In this document: one piece after another, positions 17,299 to 26,671 of the stretch
Layout: each line of letters opens with the position of its first letter
How positions within the stretch are numbered: the first letter of the stretch is position 1
Assembly (NCBI GenBank): GCA_965661265.1
Contig: CBFIDE010000006.1
Location: 60,750 to 124,749 of the forward strand
DNA from: CBFIDE01 sp965661265
Lineage (GTDB): Bacteria > Bacteroidota > Bacteroidia > Flavobacteriales > Schleiferiaceae
Length of the DNA stretch: 64,000 nucleotides
Direction of reading: 5' to 3'
Made by a program: the position numbers and the translations under genes
The notes under the pieces: generated by a model
Told to the model about the DNA's origin: nothing
What the model saw: only the letters and a program-made list of their open reading frames with translations
Databases searched by the model: none

Positions 17299-18465
17299 AT
17301 GATAAACTTCGAAAATACTAAAGTTGCTTTTGTTACAAAGACAGATAAGCAACTAAAAAAAGCATATTGGCTTTTTAAATTAGTTTCTAATGATAAACTG
17401 GTGAGCGTTAGTAATAAGCTGGCTGATTTTGCATTAAAAATTAAGCTCCCAATAAAATTTTTAGTTAAAAAAACTGTCTATGAACAGTTTGTTGGTGGAG
17501 AAACTATAGAAGAATGCAAGCCAGTAATTAATAAAATGGCCGCTCATAAGGTTTACTCACTCCTAGATTATTCCGTTGAAGGGAAAGAAAGTGAAGAAGA
17601 TTTCAATAAAGTAATGCATAAGGTTATTGAGACTATTCAATATGCTAACGAAAATAAAAATGTTCCTTTTGCGGTCTTTAAAGTAACCGGTATCGCCAGG
17701 TTTGCTCTTTTAGAAAAAATATCAGCTAAAAAAGAATTAGCAGAAGAAGAAGAACTAGAGTGGCAAAGAGTTCAAGTTAGAGTTAGAGCAATTGCACAAG
17801 CCGCTTCTGATACTTCAATCGGAGTCTTAGTAGATGGAGAAGAAACATGGATTCAAGATGCTATTGATGGTTTAGCTGAAGAAATGATTATGGAGTATAA
17901 TACAGAAAATCCTGTAGTTTATAATACACTCCAAATGTATAGAACAGATCGCTTAGAATACTTAAAAGGTCTGCACCTCAAATGTCAAGAAGCCAATGCC
18001 ATTTGTGCAGTTAAGTTAGTGCGAGGAGCCTATATGGAAAAGGAAAGGGAAAGAGCTAGAAAGCTCAATTATCCAAGTCCAATTCAACCTAATAAACAAG
18101 CAGCAGATAAAAACTTTGATGATGCAGTAGCCTATGTTGTTCAAAACATAGATCAGTTTGCTCTAGTATCAGGCTCACATAATGATGATAGTGCACTAAA
18201 ATTAACTGAGCTGCTTAAAGAGAAAGGAATTATACATAATGACTCTAGAATTTGGTTCAGCCAACTTTATGGCATGAGCGATCACCTAAGTTATAATCTA
18301 GCAAAGGAATCTTATAATACCGTTAAATACTTACCCTTTGGGCCTGTTAAAGAAACACTACCATATCTATTCAGAAGAGCTGAAGAGAATAAATCCGCTG
18401 GAGGCCAAACCGGAAGAGAATTGCAGCTAATAGAAAAAGAACTGAAGCGCAGAAAACTAAAGTAG
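17299..18465 (+). CDS. Proline dehydrogenase
   Basis: FAD-dependent TIM-barrel enzyme of about 388 residues that oxidises proline to pyrroline-5-carboxylate at the membrane. Signature segments are VKLVRGAYMEKERERA, VSGSHND, WFSQLYGMSDHLSYNL and the C-terminal YLPFGPVKETLPYLFRRAEEN. I place the start at 17299 (MINFENTKVAFVTKTDKQLK) because this resembles flavobacterial relatives and an exact -7 box lies between it and the longer in-frame ATG at 17251. It is a stand-alone PRODH, not fused to a P5C dehydrogenase as in PutA. It converges on the small membrane protein gene with 9 bases between stops. Confidence 0.94.
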   Translation: MINFENTKVAFVTKTDKQLKKAYWLFKLVSNDKLVSVSNKLADFALKIKLPIKFLVKKTVYEQFVGGETIEECKPVINKMAAHKVYSLLDYSVEGKESEEDFNKVMHKVIETIQYANENKNVPFAVFKVTGIARFALLEKISAKKELAEEEELEWQRVQVRVRAIAQAASDTSIGVLVDGEETWIQDAIDGLAEEMIMEYNTENPVVYNTLQMYRTDRLEYLKGLHLKCQEANAICAVKLVRGAYMEKERERARKLNYPSPIQPNKQAADKNFDDAVAYVVQNIDQFALVSGSHNDDSALKLTELLKEKGIIHNDSRIWFSQLYGMSDHLSYNLAKESYNTVKYLPFGPVKETLPYLFRRAEENKSAGGQTGRELQLIEKELKRRKLK

Positions 18466-18474
18466 AGGTTTCGC

Positions 18475-18861
18475 TTATTCCGTAAGTAGAGAATTAAGCT
18501 CTAATATAGTGGCTGTGCTATCGCAGTTTTCTATTAAAATTTCAAAAGCTTGAGCATCTTTTGCCGCTCTAGAAATCCAATAAGTTTTACATTCCTGATC
18601 TGTTTCATTTTCTGTTCTAGAAAACTCAACCTTACCACTCAGAAATATGTTTTGAATATCCACGCTATCAAGATCTAAATTTAGTTTAGACAATTGAGCT
18701 TGTTCCGAAAAAGAAAGATCTTTTTTTCGCAGATCATAAAGAACCCTATCATTAGGAAAATAACTACACTCTAGTTCCCTATCACTAAAGATAAAGCTGA
18801 CCAAAAAGGTTCCTAAAATTACACCGATAGAATAATAAATAAGTTTCTTCCAGAACTTCAT
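18475..18861 (-). CDS. Small membrane-anchored protein, DUF4258-like
   Basis: A 128-residue protein with one N-terminal transmembrane helix (about residues 8-26, IYYSIGVILGTFLVSFIF) and a roughly 100-residue soluble part. That part includes FPNDRVLYDLRKKDLSFSEQ and VDIQNIFLSGKVEFSRTE. The arrangement (membrane anchor, a Cys, then P-N-x-R-V) resembles a short family in Bacteroidetes that I associate with DUF4258, from memory only. The Cys residues at about 33, 90 and 118 could form disulfides if the soluble part is periplasmic. It lies 113 bases downstream of ald, possibly in the same transcript. Function unknown. Confidence 0.72.
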   Translation of the reverse strand: MKFWKKLIYYSIGVILGTFLVSFIFSDRELECSYFPNDRVLYDLRKKDLSFSEQAQLSKLNLDLDSVDIQNIFLSGKVEFSRTENETDQECKTYWISRAAKDAQAFEILIENCDSTATILELNSLLTE

Positions 18862-18974
18862 TTCCTAAATTTTAGGCGAATTTACTCTTAATTGAGGATT
18901 TTGAATGTTTAGGACAATATAAAACTCTTAGCATGGTTACTTAACAGCTGATTTCAAAGGGATGTGATGAATAA

Positions 18975-20183
18975 TTATGAAAACAATAACTCACTATCGG
19001 TATAAGGTAAATGAAACCAATCGCCAATTGGCTTATTTACTAGAGTACCTCTACAGACATAAAGGCCTTTTCTTATATTGATATTTCTAGCCAATAACTC
19101 ATCAACACCACCCTTTTCACCAATATCTAATAAGATAGGAGCTAGTATATTGGATAGCGAAAAAGAAGCGGTTCTACTTACCCTACTAGCAATATTGGGC
19201 ACACAATAGTGCAGGACGTCATACTTAGCAAATACAGGTTTATCATGGTTTGTAAGCTCAGAGGTTTCAAAGCAACCGCCTTGATCGATACTTACATCCA
19301 CAATGACAGATCCAGCCTTCATATTCATAACCATATCTTCAGTGATCACACAGGGTGTTCTACCCTGCTCTGATCTAATCGCTCCAATGGCAACGTCAGA
19401 ACGCATCAAAGCTTTTTCCAGAATTTTTGGTTGAATCACGCAAGTGTAAATGGGCATATTATTGAGCATGGATTGTAATCGGCGTAAGCGCGATATACTC
19501 TTATCAAAGACTTTAACACTAGCCCCTAAACCAAGGGCAGCTCTTGCAGCAAAAGTTCCAACCGTACCTGCACCTATTATAACAACTTCAGTTGGAGGAA
19601 CTCCAGAAACACCGCCCAACATAAAGCCTTTACCCATATTTAAATTACTCAAGTATTCTGCCGCAACAAGCACAGAGGTATTTCCTGCAATTTCACTCAT
19701 AGAGCGAACTACTGGGATAATACCATCTTCATCCTCCATGTTTTCAAAAGACAAGGCTGTTATCTTCTTCTGCATCAATTTAGCAAAGTATTCTTTGGTT
19801 TGGGTCTTTAACTGAAGTGCGGAAATAAGTGTTTGTTTATGCTTAAACTCCTCTAATTCTTCAAGAGAGGGCGGCTCAACCTTGACTACGATGTCACAGC
19901 TAAACACATCTTTTGCAGAATAGGCGATTTGTGCACCTACTTCGCTATAATCTGAGTCTGAATAATTAGCACCATCACCTGCCCCAGTTTCTATTTTTAC
20001 AGTATGACCATTACTCACTAAAAGAGCAACACCATCTGGTGTTAAGGCCACACGCCTTTCTTGTAAGCACGTTTCTTTTGGAATGCCAATTTCTAATTGA
20101 CTTTTAGACGTTTGAATTTCTAATACTTCTTCTTGCGGCATTAACTCTGACGAAGAAAAACTTAAAAAGCCTGGTTTGCTCAT
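18975..20183 (-). CDS. ald: Alanine dehydrogenase
   Basis: A 402-residue NAD-dependent enzyme interconverting alanine and pyruvate plus ammonia. Motifs are IGIPKETCLQERRVALTP (substrate-binding Arg/Lys), VVKVEPP, and a Rossmann fingerprint VIIGAGTVGTFAARAALGLGA, followed by DVSIDQGGCFETS and YCVPNIASRVSRTAS. An N-terminal extension of about 30 residues containing SSELMPQEE precedes the core; I recall this in flavobacterial relatives, so the start looks right. It begins one base after the tsaE stop, in the porX-tsaE-ald unit. Confidence 0.94.
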   Translation of the reverse strand: MSKPGFLSFSSSELMPQEEVLEIQTSKSQLEIGIPKETCLQERRVALTPDGVALLVSNGHTVKIETGAGDGANYSDSDYSEVGAQIAYSAKDVFSCDIVVKVEPPSLEELEEFKHKQTLISALQLKTQTKEYFAKLMQKKITALSFENMEDEDGIIPVVRSMSEIAGNTSVLVAAEYLSNLNMGKGFMLGGVSGVPPTEVVIIGAGTVGTFAARAALGLGASVKVFDKSISRLRRLQSMLNNMPIYTCVIQPKILEKALMRSDVAIGAIRSEQGRTPCVITEDMVMNMKAGSVIVDVSIDQGGCFETSELTNHDKPVFAKYDVLHYCVPNIASRVSRTASFSLSNILAPILLDIGEKGGVDELLARNINIRKGLYVCRGTLVNKPIGDWFHLPYTDSELLFS

Positions 20184-20184
20184 A

Positions 20185-20601
20185 TCAATAAGTTAGCTCA
20201 AACTCACGTGCAGTTCCCTCTCCAGTGATTTTGATGGTATTATAATCTGAAGCCAGTAAGTTACTAATTTTTTCAGCCCATTCAATAAAACAAAAACTAC
20301 CAGAATCTAAATATTCTTCTATTCCAAAATCTAAAGCCTCCTCTTCTGATTCTAATCGATAGCAATCAAAATGAAAAACAGGTTCATTATCTTTAGTGCG
20401 ATATTCATTAACCACAGAATAAGTTGGGCTACTCACCTCATCCTCAACTCCCATACTTGCGCATAGTGCTTTGATAAAGGAAGTTTTTCCAGCACCCATC
20501 TCGCCTTCTAAAAGAATTATTTTCTGGCTAAACTTCTGTTTAAATTCATCAGCAAGTCTAGGCAGTTCATCTATGGAATTTACAGAACGACTAAGTTTCA
20601 T
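20185..20601 (-). CDS. tsaE: tRNA t6A modification ATPase TsaE
   Basis: A 138-residue P-loop ATPase of the bacterial t6A37 synthesis machinery (TsaB-TsaC-TsaD-TsaE). Walker A is GEMGAGKTSF (about residues 33-42). SSPTYSVVNEY and FHFDCYRLESEEEALDFGIEEYL are the family-specific switch and Walker B region, followed by FIEWAEKI. Its partner TsaB is also in the window (60525-61223), far away. The gene abuts porX with no intervening base and ald with one, so all three are likely one operon. Confidence 0.95.
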   Translation of the reverse strand: MKLSRSVNSIDELPRLADEFKQKFSQKIILLEGEMGAGKTSFIKALCASMGVEDEVSSPTYSVVNEYRTKDNEPVFHFDCYRLESEEEALDFGIEEYLDSGSFCFIEWAEKISNLLASDYNTIKITGEGTAREFELTY

Positions 20602-22152
20602 TTACTTAGGATTTAAGACAATAAAAGGAATAATCATTTCCTCCAAAGATACTCCACCATGTTGATATGTATTCCTATAATAATTAACAAAGTGATTGTA
20701 GTTATTAGGATAGGCAAAAAACAGATCTTCTTTTGCAAACACAAAACTTGTATTGATATTGGTCTTTGGTAAGTAGATATCTTCTGGGCTTTTCACCTCA
20801 TAAACATCCTTATTTTGGTAGGTCATATTTCTACCGGTTTTATATCTCAAATTAGAATTTACACTTCTATCACCTACTAATTTTGTTGGTCCTTCTACAT
20901 TAATAGTACCGTGGTCCGTAGTGAATATAAGCTTCACTTTTTGCTCGGCCATTATTTTGATCATATCCAATAATGGAGAGTTCATGAACCAGCTTAGAGT
21001 TAAAGATCTATAGGCCTTATCATTATCTGCAAGCTCCTTAATTACCTTCATATCGGTTTTGGCGTGAGAGAGCATATCTACAAAATTATAGACCACAACA
21101 TTCAGTTGATTTGAGCTTAAACTCGTTAGCTTTTCTACTAATTTCTTACCACTATTAAGATTAGTAATTTTGTGATAGGACATGCTCATATCTTTATGCC
21201 CTAATCGTTGTAGTTGATCTTTCAAGAAATCTTCTTCGTATAGATTCTTTCCTTCTTCTTCAGTATCCCAAACCCATTTATCTGAAAACTTCTTCTGAAT
21301 ATCCAAAGGTGTTAAGCCAGCAAAAAGAGAATTTCTAGCATATTGAGTTGCCGTTGGAAGTATACTATAGTAGCTCTTTTCCTCTTCTAATTTATAATAG
21401 GATTCTATTATTGGTTGTAAAACCTTCCATTGATCATATCTCAAATTATCAACCACTAGCATAAAGACTTTCTCTTCATTTCCTAAGAGTGGGTTTAGAT
21501 AGTCCTTCAAAAGTGTGTGTGAAAGTGTAGGCTTATCATCACCATGAAACCAAGATTCATAATTGCGGCTAATAAACTTAAAGAACTGTGCATTAGCTTC
21601 TTTCTTCTGAGTTATTAATATCTCATTCAGACTTTCATCATCCAATTTATCCAGCTCAAGCTCCCAATAAATAAGTCTTTTGTAAAACTCCATCCAATCT
21701 TCATGGCTATTCACTTGCGCTAAATCCATTGAGATTTTGCCAAATTCTCTTTGATATTTTGAGGTTGTAGTTTCATTCACCAAACGCCTCTTATCCAAGT
21801 TTTTCTTTAAGCTCAAAAGAATCTGCTTAGGGTGCACAGGCTTAATTAGATAGTCAGCTATTTGAGATCCAATAGCTTCTTCCATAATACTTTCTTCCTC
21901 GCTTTTAGTAATCATCACTACCGGAAGGTTACTATGCTTTTCTTTAATTTTACTCAAGGTATCCAAACCATTCAGGCCAGGCATATTTTCATCTAGAAAA
22001 ACTAAATCATAAAATTTTTCTTCAATCATTTCCAATGCATCGTAGCCATTATTGGCAATATCCACTTCATAAGATTTTTCTTTCAGAAAAAGTATATGAG
22101 GCTTAAGCAAATCTATTTCGTCATCTACCCAGAGTATTTGAATATTGTCCAT
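20602..22152 (-). CDS. porX: PorX: response regulator with PglZ domain, T9SS regulator
   Basis: A 516-residue protein with an N-terminal receiver domain (residues 1-120, acidic pair at D10-D11, phospho-acceptor D54 in VFLDENMPG) and a C-terminal PglZ, alkaline-phosphatase-like domain. The PglZ domain shows VVDNLRYDQW (metal-binding D235), PTATQYARN (candidate nucleophile T269) and FTTDHGT. In Porphyromonas gingivalis PorX acts with the histidine kinase PorY to control T9SS genes and binds or hydrolyses oligonucleotides. PorY is not in this window. The 45-base divergent space before the gene holds a copy of the CGCTTTCGCGAT motif. Confidence 0.94.
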   Translation of the reverse strand: MDNIQILWVDDEIDLLKPHILFLKEKSYEVDIANNGYDALEMIEEKFYDLVFLDENMPGLNGLDTLSKIKEKHSNLPVVMITKSEEESIMEEAIGSQIADYLIKPVHPKQILLSLKKNLDKRRLVNETTTSKYQREFGKISMDLAQVNSHEDWMEFYKRLIYWELELDKLDDESLNEILITQKKEANAQFFKFISRNYESWFHGDDKPTLSHTLLKDYLNPLLGNEEKVFMLVVDNLRYDQWKVLQPIIESYYKLEEEKSYYSILPTATQYARNSLFAGLTPLDIQKKFSDKWVWDTEEEGKNLYEEDFLKDQLQRLGHKDMSMSYHKITNLNSGKKLVEKLTSLSSNQLNVVVYNFVDMLSHAKTDMKVIKELADNDKAYRSLTLSWFMNSPLLDMIKIMAEQKVKLIFTTDHGTINVEGPTKLVGDRSVNSNLRYKTGRNMTYQNKDVYEVKSPEDIYLPKTNINTSFVFAKEDLFFAYPNNYNHFVNYYRNTYQHGGVSLEEMIIPFIVLNPK

Positions 22153-22166
22153 ATTTTTGTTGTGTA

Positions 22167-22178
22167 CGCTTTCGCGAT
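22167..22178 (+). repeat. Copy of dispersed motif CGCTTTCGCGAT in the porX upstream region
   Basis: Identical on the opposite strand at 6809-6820 and 42162-42173, and nearly repeated at 37660-37669 (10 of its bases). This is the only perfect copy that is intergenic, between divergent porX and the HD hydrolase gene. Confidence 0.6.
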
Positions 22179-22197
22179 ATATTTTTAAAACTTTGAT

Positions 22198-23418
22198 TTG
22201 AGTTATACTAACAAACTAAAGATACTCAACGACCCAATCTACGGATTCATTACAATTCCTAGTGAATTAATTTTTGACCTGATTGAGCATCCTTACTTTC
22301 AGCGCCTAAGACGCATTAGTCAATTAGGACTCACCTATTTGGTTTATCCTGGTGCCTATCACACTCGCTTTCATCACGCTTTAGGTGCGATGCACTTGAT
22401 GCAAAAAGCAGTTGACATTCTCCGCTATAAAGGTCATGAAATTACTTCAAAAGAAGAAGAGGCTGTTTGCATTGCTATACTTTTACATGACATTGGGCAC
22501 GGACCATTCTCTCACGCTCTTGAAAAAGCTGTGATTCCAAGTATAATGCATGAGAAGCTTTCATTAGAATTCATGAATTTATTAAATCAAGAATTTGATG
22601 GAGCATTAGATTTGGCAATACAAATATTTACAAATCAACATTCAAAAAAATTTCTACATCAACTTATTAGCTCTCAGCTAGATATGGACCGTCTTGACTA
22701 CCTAAGAAGAGACTCGTTTTATACGGGTGTGAGCGAAGGAAGTGTGAATGTTGAGCGCTTAATTACCATGCTAAACATCCACGACGATGAACTGGTTATT
22801 GATGCTAAAGGTATTTACAGTGTAGAAAAATTCATTATCGCCAGAAGACTGATGTATTGGCAAGTTTATCTTCATAAAACAGTTTTATCTGCTGAGTTTA
22901 CACTTATAAAAATTTTGGAACGAGCACGTTTCATTGGGGCAGACAAATTAAAAATGCCCGCTGTTTTAGTTCCATTTATTCAAGGCAATTTACCTACAGA
23001 TTTTAGAGAGCTTCTAGGACTTTACTCTAAATTAGATGATTATGATATTATGGCTGCCATTAAGGAATGGTCGACCTCAAATGATCTAGTCTTAAGAACT
23101 CTTTGTACGGCAATTTTAGACCGAAAACTATTAGCTGTTGAAGTACAGACAGACGAAATAACTGATGAGCAGCTCAAGAAATTTAATGAATGTTGTCAAT
23201 TGAAGTTGGGAATAAATAAAGAAGAAGCCGATTATTTAGTATTTTTTGAAACCATGAGTAATTCTGCTTATAATCCCAATAGGGACCGTATAAATCTTCT
23301 TTACAAAAACGGACAAATAGAAGATATAGCTAGCGCTGCAGACCAATTAAATATCTCAGCACTCTCAGGCGATGTTCGTAAACATTTCTTATTCTATCCT
23401 AAAGCTTGCAAAGGCTAG
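22198..23418 (+). CDS. HD-domain phosphohydrolase (dGTPase-like)
   Basis: A 406-residue HD-superfamily protein. Metal-binding residues are visible in YHTRFHHALGAMHL, LLHDIGHGPFSHALE (the HD pair) and SQLDMDRLDYLRRDSFYTG. This resembles bacterial dGTPase/YwfO-type nucleoside triphosphate hydrolases, but the substrate cannot be read from sequence. The start is TTG at 22198 (MSYTNKLKILNDPIYGF): an in-frame stop lies just upstream and no ATG occurs before the conserved core. It starts 45 bases from porX, and lpxD follows 31 bases after its stop. Confidence 0.88.
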   Translation: MSYTNKLKILNDPIYGFITIPSELIFDLIEHPYFQRLRRISQLGLTYLVYPGAYHTRFHHALGAMHLMQKAVDILRYKGHEITSKEEEAVCIAILLHDIGHGPFSHALEKAVIPSIMHEKLSLEFMNLLNQEFDGALDLAIQIFTNQHSKKFLHQLISSQLDMDRLDYLRRDSFYTGVSEGSVNVERLITMLNIHDDELVIDAKGIYSVEKFIIARRLMYWQVYLHKTVLSAEFTLIKILERARFIGADKLKMPAVLVPFIQGNLPTDFRELLGLYSKLDDYDIMAAIKEWSTSNDLVLRTLCTAILDRKLLAVEVQTDEITDEQLKKFNECCQLKLGINKEEADYLVFFETMSNSAYNPNRDRINLLYKNGQIEDIASAADQLNISALSGDVRKHFLFYPKACKG

Positions 23419-23436
23419 AATTCGACTAAATTTTTC

Positions 23437-23444
23437 TATTTTTG
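23437..23444 (+). promoter_or_regulatory. Bacteroidetes -7 box (TATTTTTG) before lpxD
   Basis: Exact TAnnTTTG, 5 bases before the lpxD ATG at 23450. If active, transcription would begin at or next to the start codon, giving a leaderless mRNA. No clear -33 element is seen. Confidence 0.35.
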
Positions 23445-23449
23445 ACCCA

Positions 23450-24481
23450 ATGGAATTTTCAGCAAAACAAATAGCAGAAATGCTTGACGGAGTTGTAGAA
23501 GGCAACGAAAACGTCATGCTTAGCAAACTGGCTAAAATTGAAGAAGGTGTTGAGGGAAGTTTGAGTTTTTTAGCTAATCCTCAATACACCAAGTACATCT
23601 ATGATACTAAGGCTAGCCTTGTAATTGTTAGTAAGGACTTTGTAGCTGAAGAAGCTATTTCTACCAATTTACTTAGAGTAGATGACGCTTACCAATCTTT
23701 TGCAAAACTGCTTGATTTCTACAGTAAAATGAAATCAAACAAAGAGGGCATTTCTGAAAAATCAGACATTGCTAACTCTGCAAAAATGGGTAATAAAACC
23801 TACGTTGGAGCTTTTGTGAGCATCGATGAAAACTCTACAATTGGCGATGGAGCCCAAATTTATCCAAATGTTAGCATTGGTTCCAATGTTAGTATTGGTT
23901 CCAATGTCAAAATATTTAGTAATGCTGTCATCTATGATGATTGTGTTATCGGTGATGATTGTACTATACATTCAGGTGTAATTATTGGAGGAGATGGATT
24001 TGGATTTGCGCCTTCTAGTGGAGGCTATGATAAAGTTCCTCAAATTGGAAATGTAATAATTGAAAATAATGTAGAAATTGGTGCTAATACGTGCATTGAT
24101 CGTGCTACAATTGGATCCACTATTATCAGAAAAGGGGTTAAATTAGACAACCTAATTCAAATTGCTCATAATGTAGAGATTGGAGAAAACACTGTAATTG
24201 CTAGTCAAACAGGTGTTTCTGGTTCCTCAAAAATAGGCAAGAACTGTATAATCGCAGGTCAAGTAGGAATAGTAGGCCACCTAACTATTGGGGACGGAGT
24301 AAGAATTGCAGGACAAAGTGGAATTACTAAAAGCCTTAAAGACAATGAAGTGGTTCAAGGCTCACCAGCAATTTCTCATAGTGACTATAAAAAATCGTAC
24401 GTTTACTTCAAGAGACTACCAAATCTTGCGAAAGAAATCAATCAAATAAAATCTCTCCTTAAAAATAAAGATGTCAACTAA
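23450..24481 (+). CDS. lpxD: UDP-3-O-acylglucosamine N-acyltransferase
   Basis: About 343 residues, the third enzyme of lipid A synthesis, adding an N-linked hydroxyacyl chain. The N-terminal uridine-binding domain (KQIAEMLDGVVEG, LAKIEEG, SLSFLANPQY) is followed by a left-handed beta-helix of hexapeptide repeats from about residue 100. The helix contains a perfectly repeated NVSIGS pair, and the catalytic-His region is IQIAHNVEIG. The start at 23450 (MEFSAKQIAEML) is preferred over an upstream ATG at 23372 that overlaps the HD gene by 47 bases. The 3' end overlaps lpxC-fabZ by 11 bases. Confidence 0.95.
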   Translation: MEFSAKQIAEMLDGVVEGNENVMLSKLAKIEEGVEGSLSFLANPQYTKYIYDTKASLVIVSKDFVAEEAISTNLLRVDDAYQSFAKLLDFYSKMKSNKEGISEKSDIANSAKMGNKTYVGAFVSIDENSTIGDGAQIYPNVSIGSNVSIGSNVKIFSNAVIYDDCVIGDDCTIHSGVIIGGDGFGFAPSSGGYDKVPQIGNVIIENNVEIGANTCIDRATIGSTIIRKGVKLDNLIQIAHNVEIGENTVIASQTGVSGSSKIGKNCIIAGQVGIVGHLTIGDGVRIAGQSGITKSLKDNEVVQGSPAISHSDYKKSYVYFKRLPNLAKEINQIKSLLKNKDVN

Positions 24482-25865
24482 GCAAAAAACCATTCAGAAC
24501 GAAGTTTGTGTGGAAGGTACAGGTCTTCACACAGGCGCTCGTGTTCAATTGTGTTTCAAGCCAGCAGAAGTAAACACTGGTTTTGTCTTTGTTCGTACGG
24601 ACCTCGAAGGCAATCCAAGCATACCGGCTTTAGCTCAATACGTAAGCACTACGGATAGAGGTACTACCTTAGAAAAAGGCAAGGCGGTTGTAAATACTGT
24701 AGAGCATGTCTTAGCAGCATTAGTTGGCTTAGATATAGATAATTGCATCATTGAGATCAACGGCATAGAAACTCCTATTATGGATGGTTCTTCTAAAGAT
24801 TTTGTAGAAAGCCTTGAAGGAACTGGAATTGTTGATCAAAGCGAAGAAAGAGAATACTTTGTTATTGAAGAACCGTTTTCAATAAAGTCTGAGGAGGATG
24901 GAGTTGAATTAATGGCCGTACCGGCGGACACTTTTGAGTTGTCTGTTATGGTGGACTACGGAACCAAGGTTTTGGGATCTCAAAATGCAAGCCTATTAGA
25001 TATTTCAGACTTTAAGAAAGAAATTTCAAATGCACGAACCTTTAGCTTTTTGCATGAACTAGAGTTACTTCTAGACCATGGATTAATCAAAGGAGGTGAT
25101 CTTAATAATGCTATAGTGTATGTGGATCAAGAAGTTTCTGACACCACTATGGAAAAGCTAAGAAAAGCTTTTAATAAAGATAAAGTCAATGTCAAAGCAA
25201 ACGGCATTCTAGATAATTTAACATTACACCACCCAAATGAAGCTGCCCGTCATAAATTACTAGACGTAATTGGTGATCTTGCTCTTTGTGGTAAAAAAAT
25301 AAAAGGAAGAATATTCGCCACTAAACCAGGGCATAAGACCAACACTGATTTTGCAAAGGTTTTATTGAAAAAGATTCAGGAAGAAGAGAAAAGACCAAAG
25401 TCTCCAAAATATGATCCTAATGCAAAACCTGTTTATGATACCAATGGTGTTATGGCAATTCTACCTCATAGACCACCTTTCTTATTAGTTGACAAGGTTA
25501 CTGAGCTAGGAGATTCCCATGTAGTTGGCATTAAAAATGTTACTATGAATGAGTCTTTCTTTCAAGGACATTTTCCTGGTGCTCCTGTAATGCCAGGAGT
25601 TTTACAAATTGAAGCCATGGCGCAAGCTGGAGGAATACTTGCCTTAAGTAAGGTTCCTGATCCAGAAAACTATCTAACATTCTTTATGAAGATAGATAAT
25701 GTAAGGTTTAAAAAGCAAGTTGTTCCTGGAGATACACTTGTATTTAAGCTATCTCTTTCTGAGCCAATTAGAAGAGGAATTGTACAAATGTATGGTGAGG
25801 CCTATGTTGGTGACACTTTAGTAAGTCATGCCAATATGATGGCTCAATTAGCCAAGCAGAAGTAA
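24471..25865 (+). CDS. lpxC-fabZ: Bifunctional LpxC deacetylase / FabZ dehydratase
   Basis: A 464-residue fusion. Residues about 1-300 are LpxC, the zinc deacetylase committing UDP-acyl-GlcNAc to lipid A, with NTVEHVLAAL (zinc His), MDGSS and HHPNEAARHKLLDVIGDLAL (zinc His and Asp). Residues about 315-464 are FabZ, the hydroxyacyl-ACP dehydratase, with LPHRPPFLLVDKV, GHFPGAPVMPGVLQIEAMAQ and the catalytic His in the GHFPG segment. The fusion is known and characteristic of Bacteroidetes; it joins lipid A and fatty acid synthesis at the shared hydroxyacyl-ACP pool. It lies between lpxD and lpxA in one operon. Confidence 0.97.
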   Translation: MSTKQKTIQNEVCVEGTGLHTGARVQLCFKPAEVNTGFVFVRTDLEGNPSIPALAQYVSTTDRGTTLEKGKAVVNTVEHVLAALVGLDIDNCIIEINGIETPIMDGSSKDFVESLEGTGIVDQSEEREYFVIEEPFSIKSEEDGVELMAVPADTFELSVMVDYGTKVLGSQNASLLDISDFKKEISNARTFSFLHELELLLDHGLIKGGDLNNAIVYVDQEVSDTTMEKLRKAFNKDKVNVKANGILDNLTLHHPNEAARHKLLDVIGDLALCGKKIKGRIFATKPGHKTNTDFAKVLLKKIQEEEKRPKSPKYDPNAKPVYDTNGVMAILPHRPPFLLVDKVTELGDSHVVGIKNVTMNESFFQGHFPGAPVMPGVLQIEAMAQAGGILALSKVPDPENYLTFFMKIDNVRFKKQVVPGDTLVFKLSLSEPIRRGIVQMYGEAYVGDTLVSHANMMAQLAKQK

Positions 25866-25880
25866 TTATATTTAGAAAAA

Positions 25881-26663
25881 ATGAACCAACCTTTAGCATA
25901 CGTACATCCATCGGCAAAAATTGCAAATACAGTTGTAATTGAACCGTTTACTACCATACATAAGAATGTTGAAATTGGAGCCAATACATGGATAGGGTCT
26001 AATGTAACTATTATGGAGGGCGCTAGAATTGGTAAAAATTGCAGAATATTTCCAGGTGCTGTTATTAGTGCTATCCCGCAAGATTTAAAATTTGAAGGTG
26101 AAGACAGCTTAGCGGTGATTGGCGACAATACGACTATTAGGGAATGTGTTACAATTAACAGAGGAACACAGGCTTTAGGAAAAACTCAAATTGGCAAGAA
26201 CTGTCTTATTATGGCCTATGCGCATGTTGCCCATGACTGTATGATTGGAAACAACGTACTTTTAGGAAATGGCACGCAATTAGCTGGCCATATAGAAATT
26301 GGCGACTTCGCTATTTTCTCTGGATTATGTGCTGCGCACCAATTTGTGAAAATCGGCAAGCACAGTATGATTGGTGGTGGTTCATTAGTAAGAAAAGATG
26401 TTCCTCCATATGTAAAGGCATCTAAGGAACCATTAAGTTATGTAGGAATTAATTCTATTGGTTTAAGAAGAAGAGGTTATACTCCCGAGCAAATCAACGG
26501 ATTACAGGATATTTATAGAATTCTTTATCAAAAGAATTACAATAATTCTCAGGCGGTTGAAATAATTGAAGCGGAAGTAAATGCTACTCCAGAGAGAGAT
26601 GAAATAATTCAGTTCGTAAAGAACTCTCAAAGAGGTATCATGAAAGGTTTTCGTTTAGATTAA
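25881..26663 (+). CDS. lpxA: UDP-N-acetylglucosamine acyltransferase
   Basis: A 260-residue hexapeptide-repeat acyltransferase catalysing the first step of lipid A synthesis. The left-handed helix covers residues about 5-190 (HPSAKIANTVVIEPF; VTIMEGARIG). The catalytic segment MAYAHVAHDC contains the active-site His, and GGGSLVRKDVPPYVKAS precedes the C-terminal helical domain with SIGLRRRGYT. The family-typical length supports the start. It follows lpxC-fabZ by 15 bases and is followed closely by an ABC ATPase. Confidence 0.97.
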   Translation: MNQPLAYVHPSAKIANTVVIEPFTTIHKNVEIGANTWIGSNVTIMEGARIGKNCRIFPGAVISAIPQDLKFEGEDSLAVIGDNTTIRECVTINRGTQALGKTQIGKNCLIMAYAHVAHDCMIGNNVLLGNGTQLAGHIEIGDFAIFSGLCAAHQFVKIGKHSMIGGGSLVRKDVPPYVKASKEPLSYVGINSIGLRRRGYTPEQINGLQDIYRILYQKNYNNSQAVEIIEAEVNATPERDEIIQFVKNSQRGIMKGFRLD

Positions 26664-26671
26664 TTCGATTC

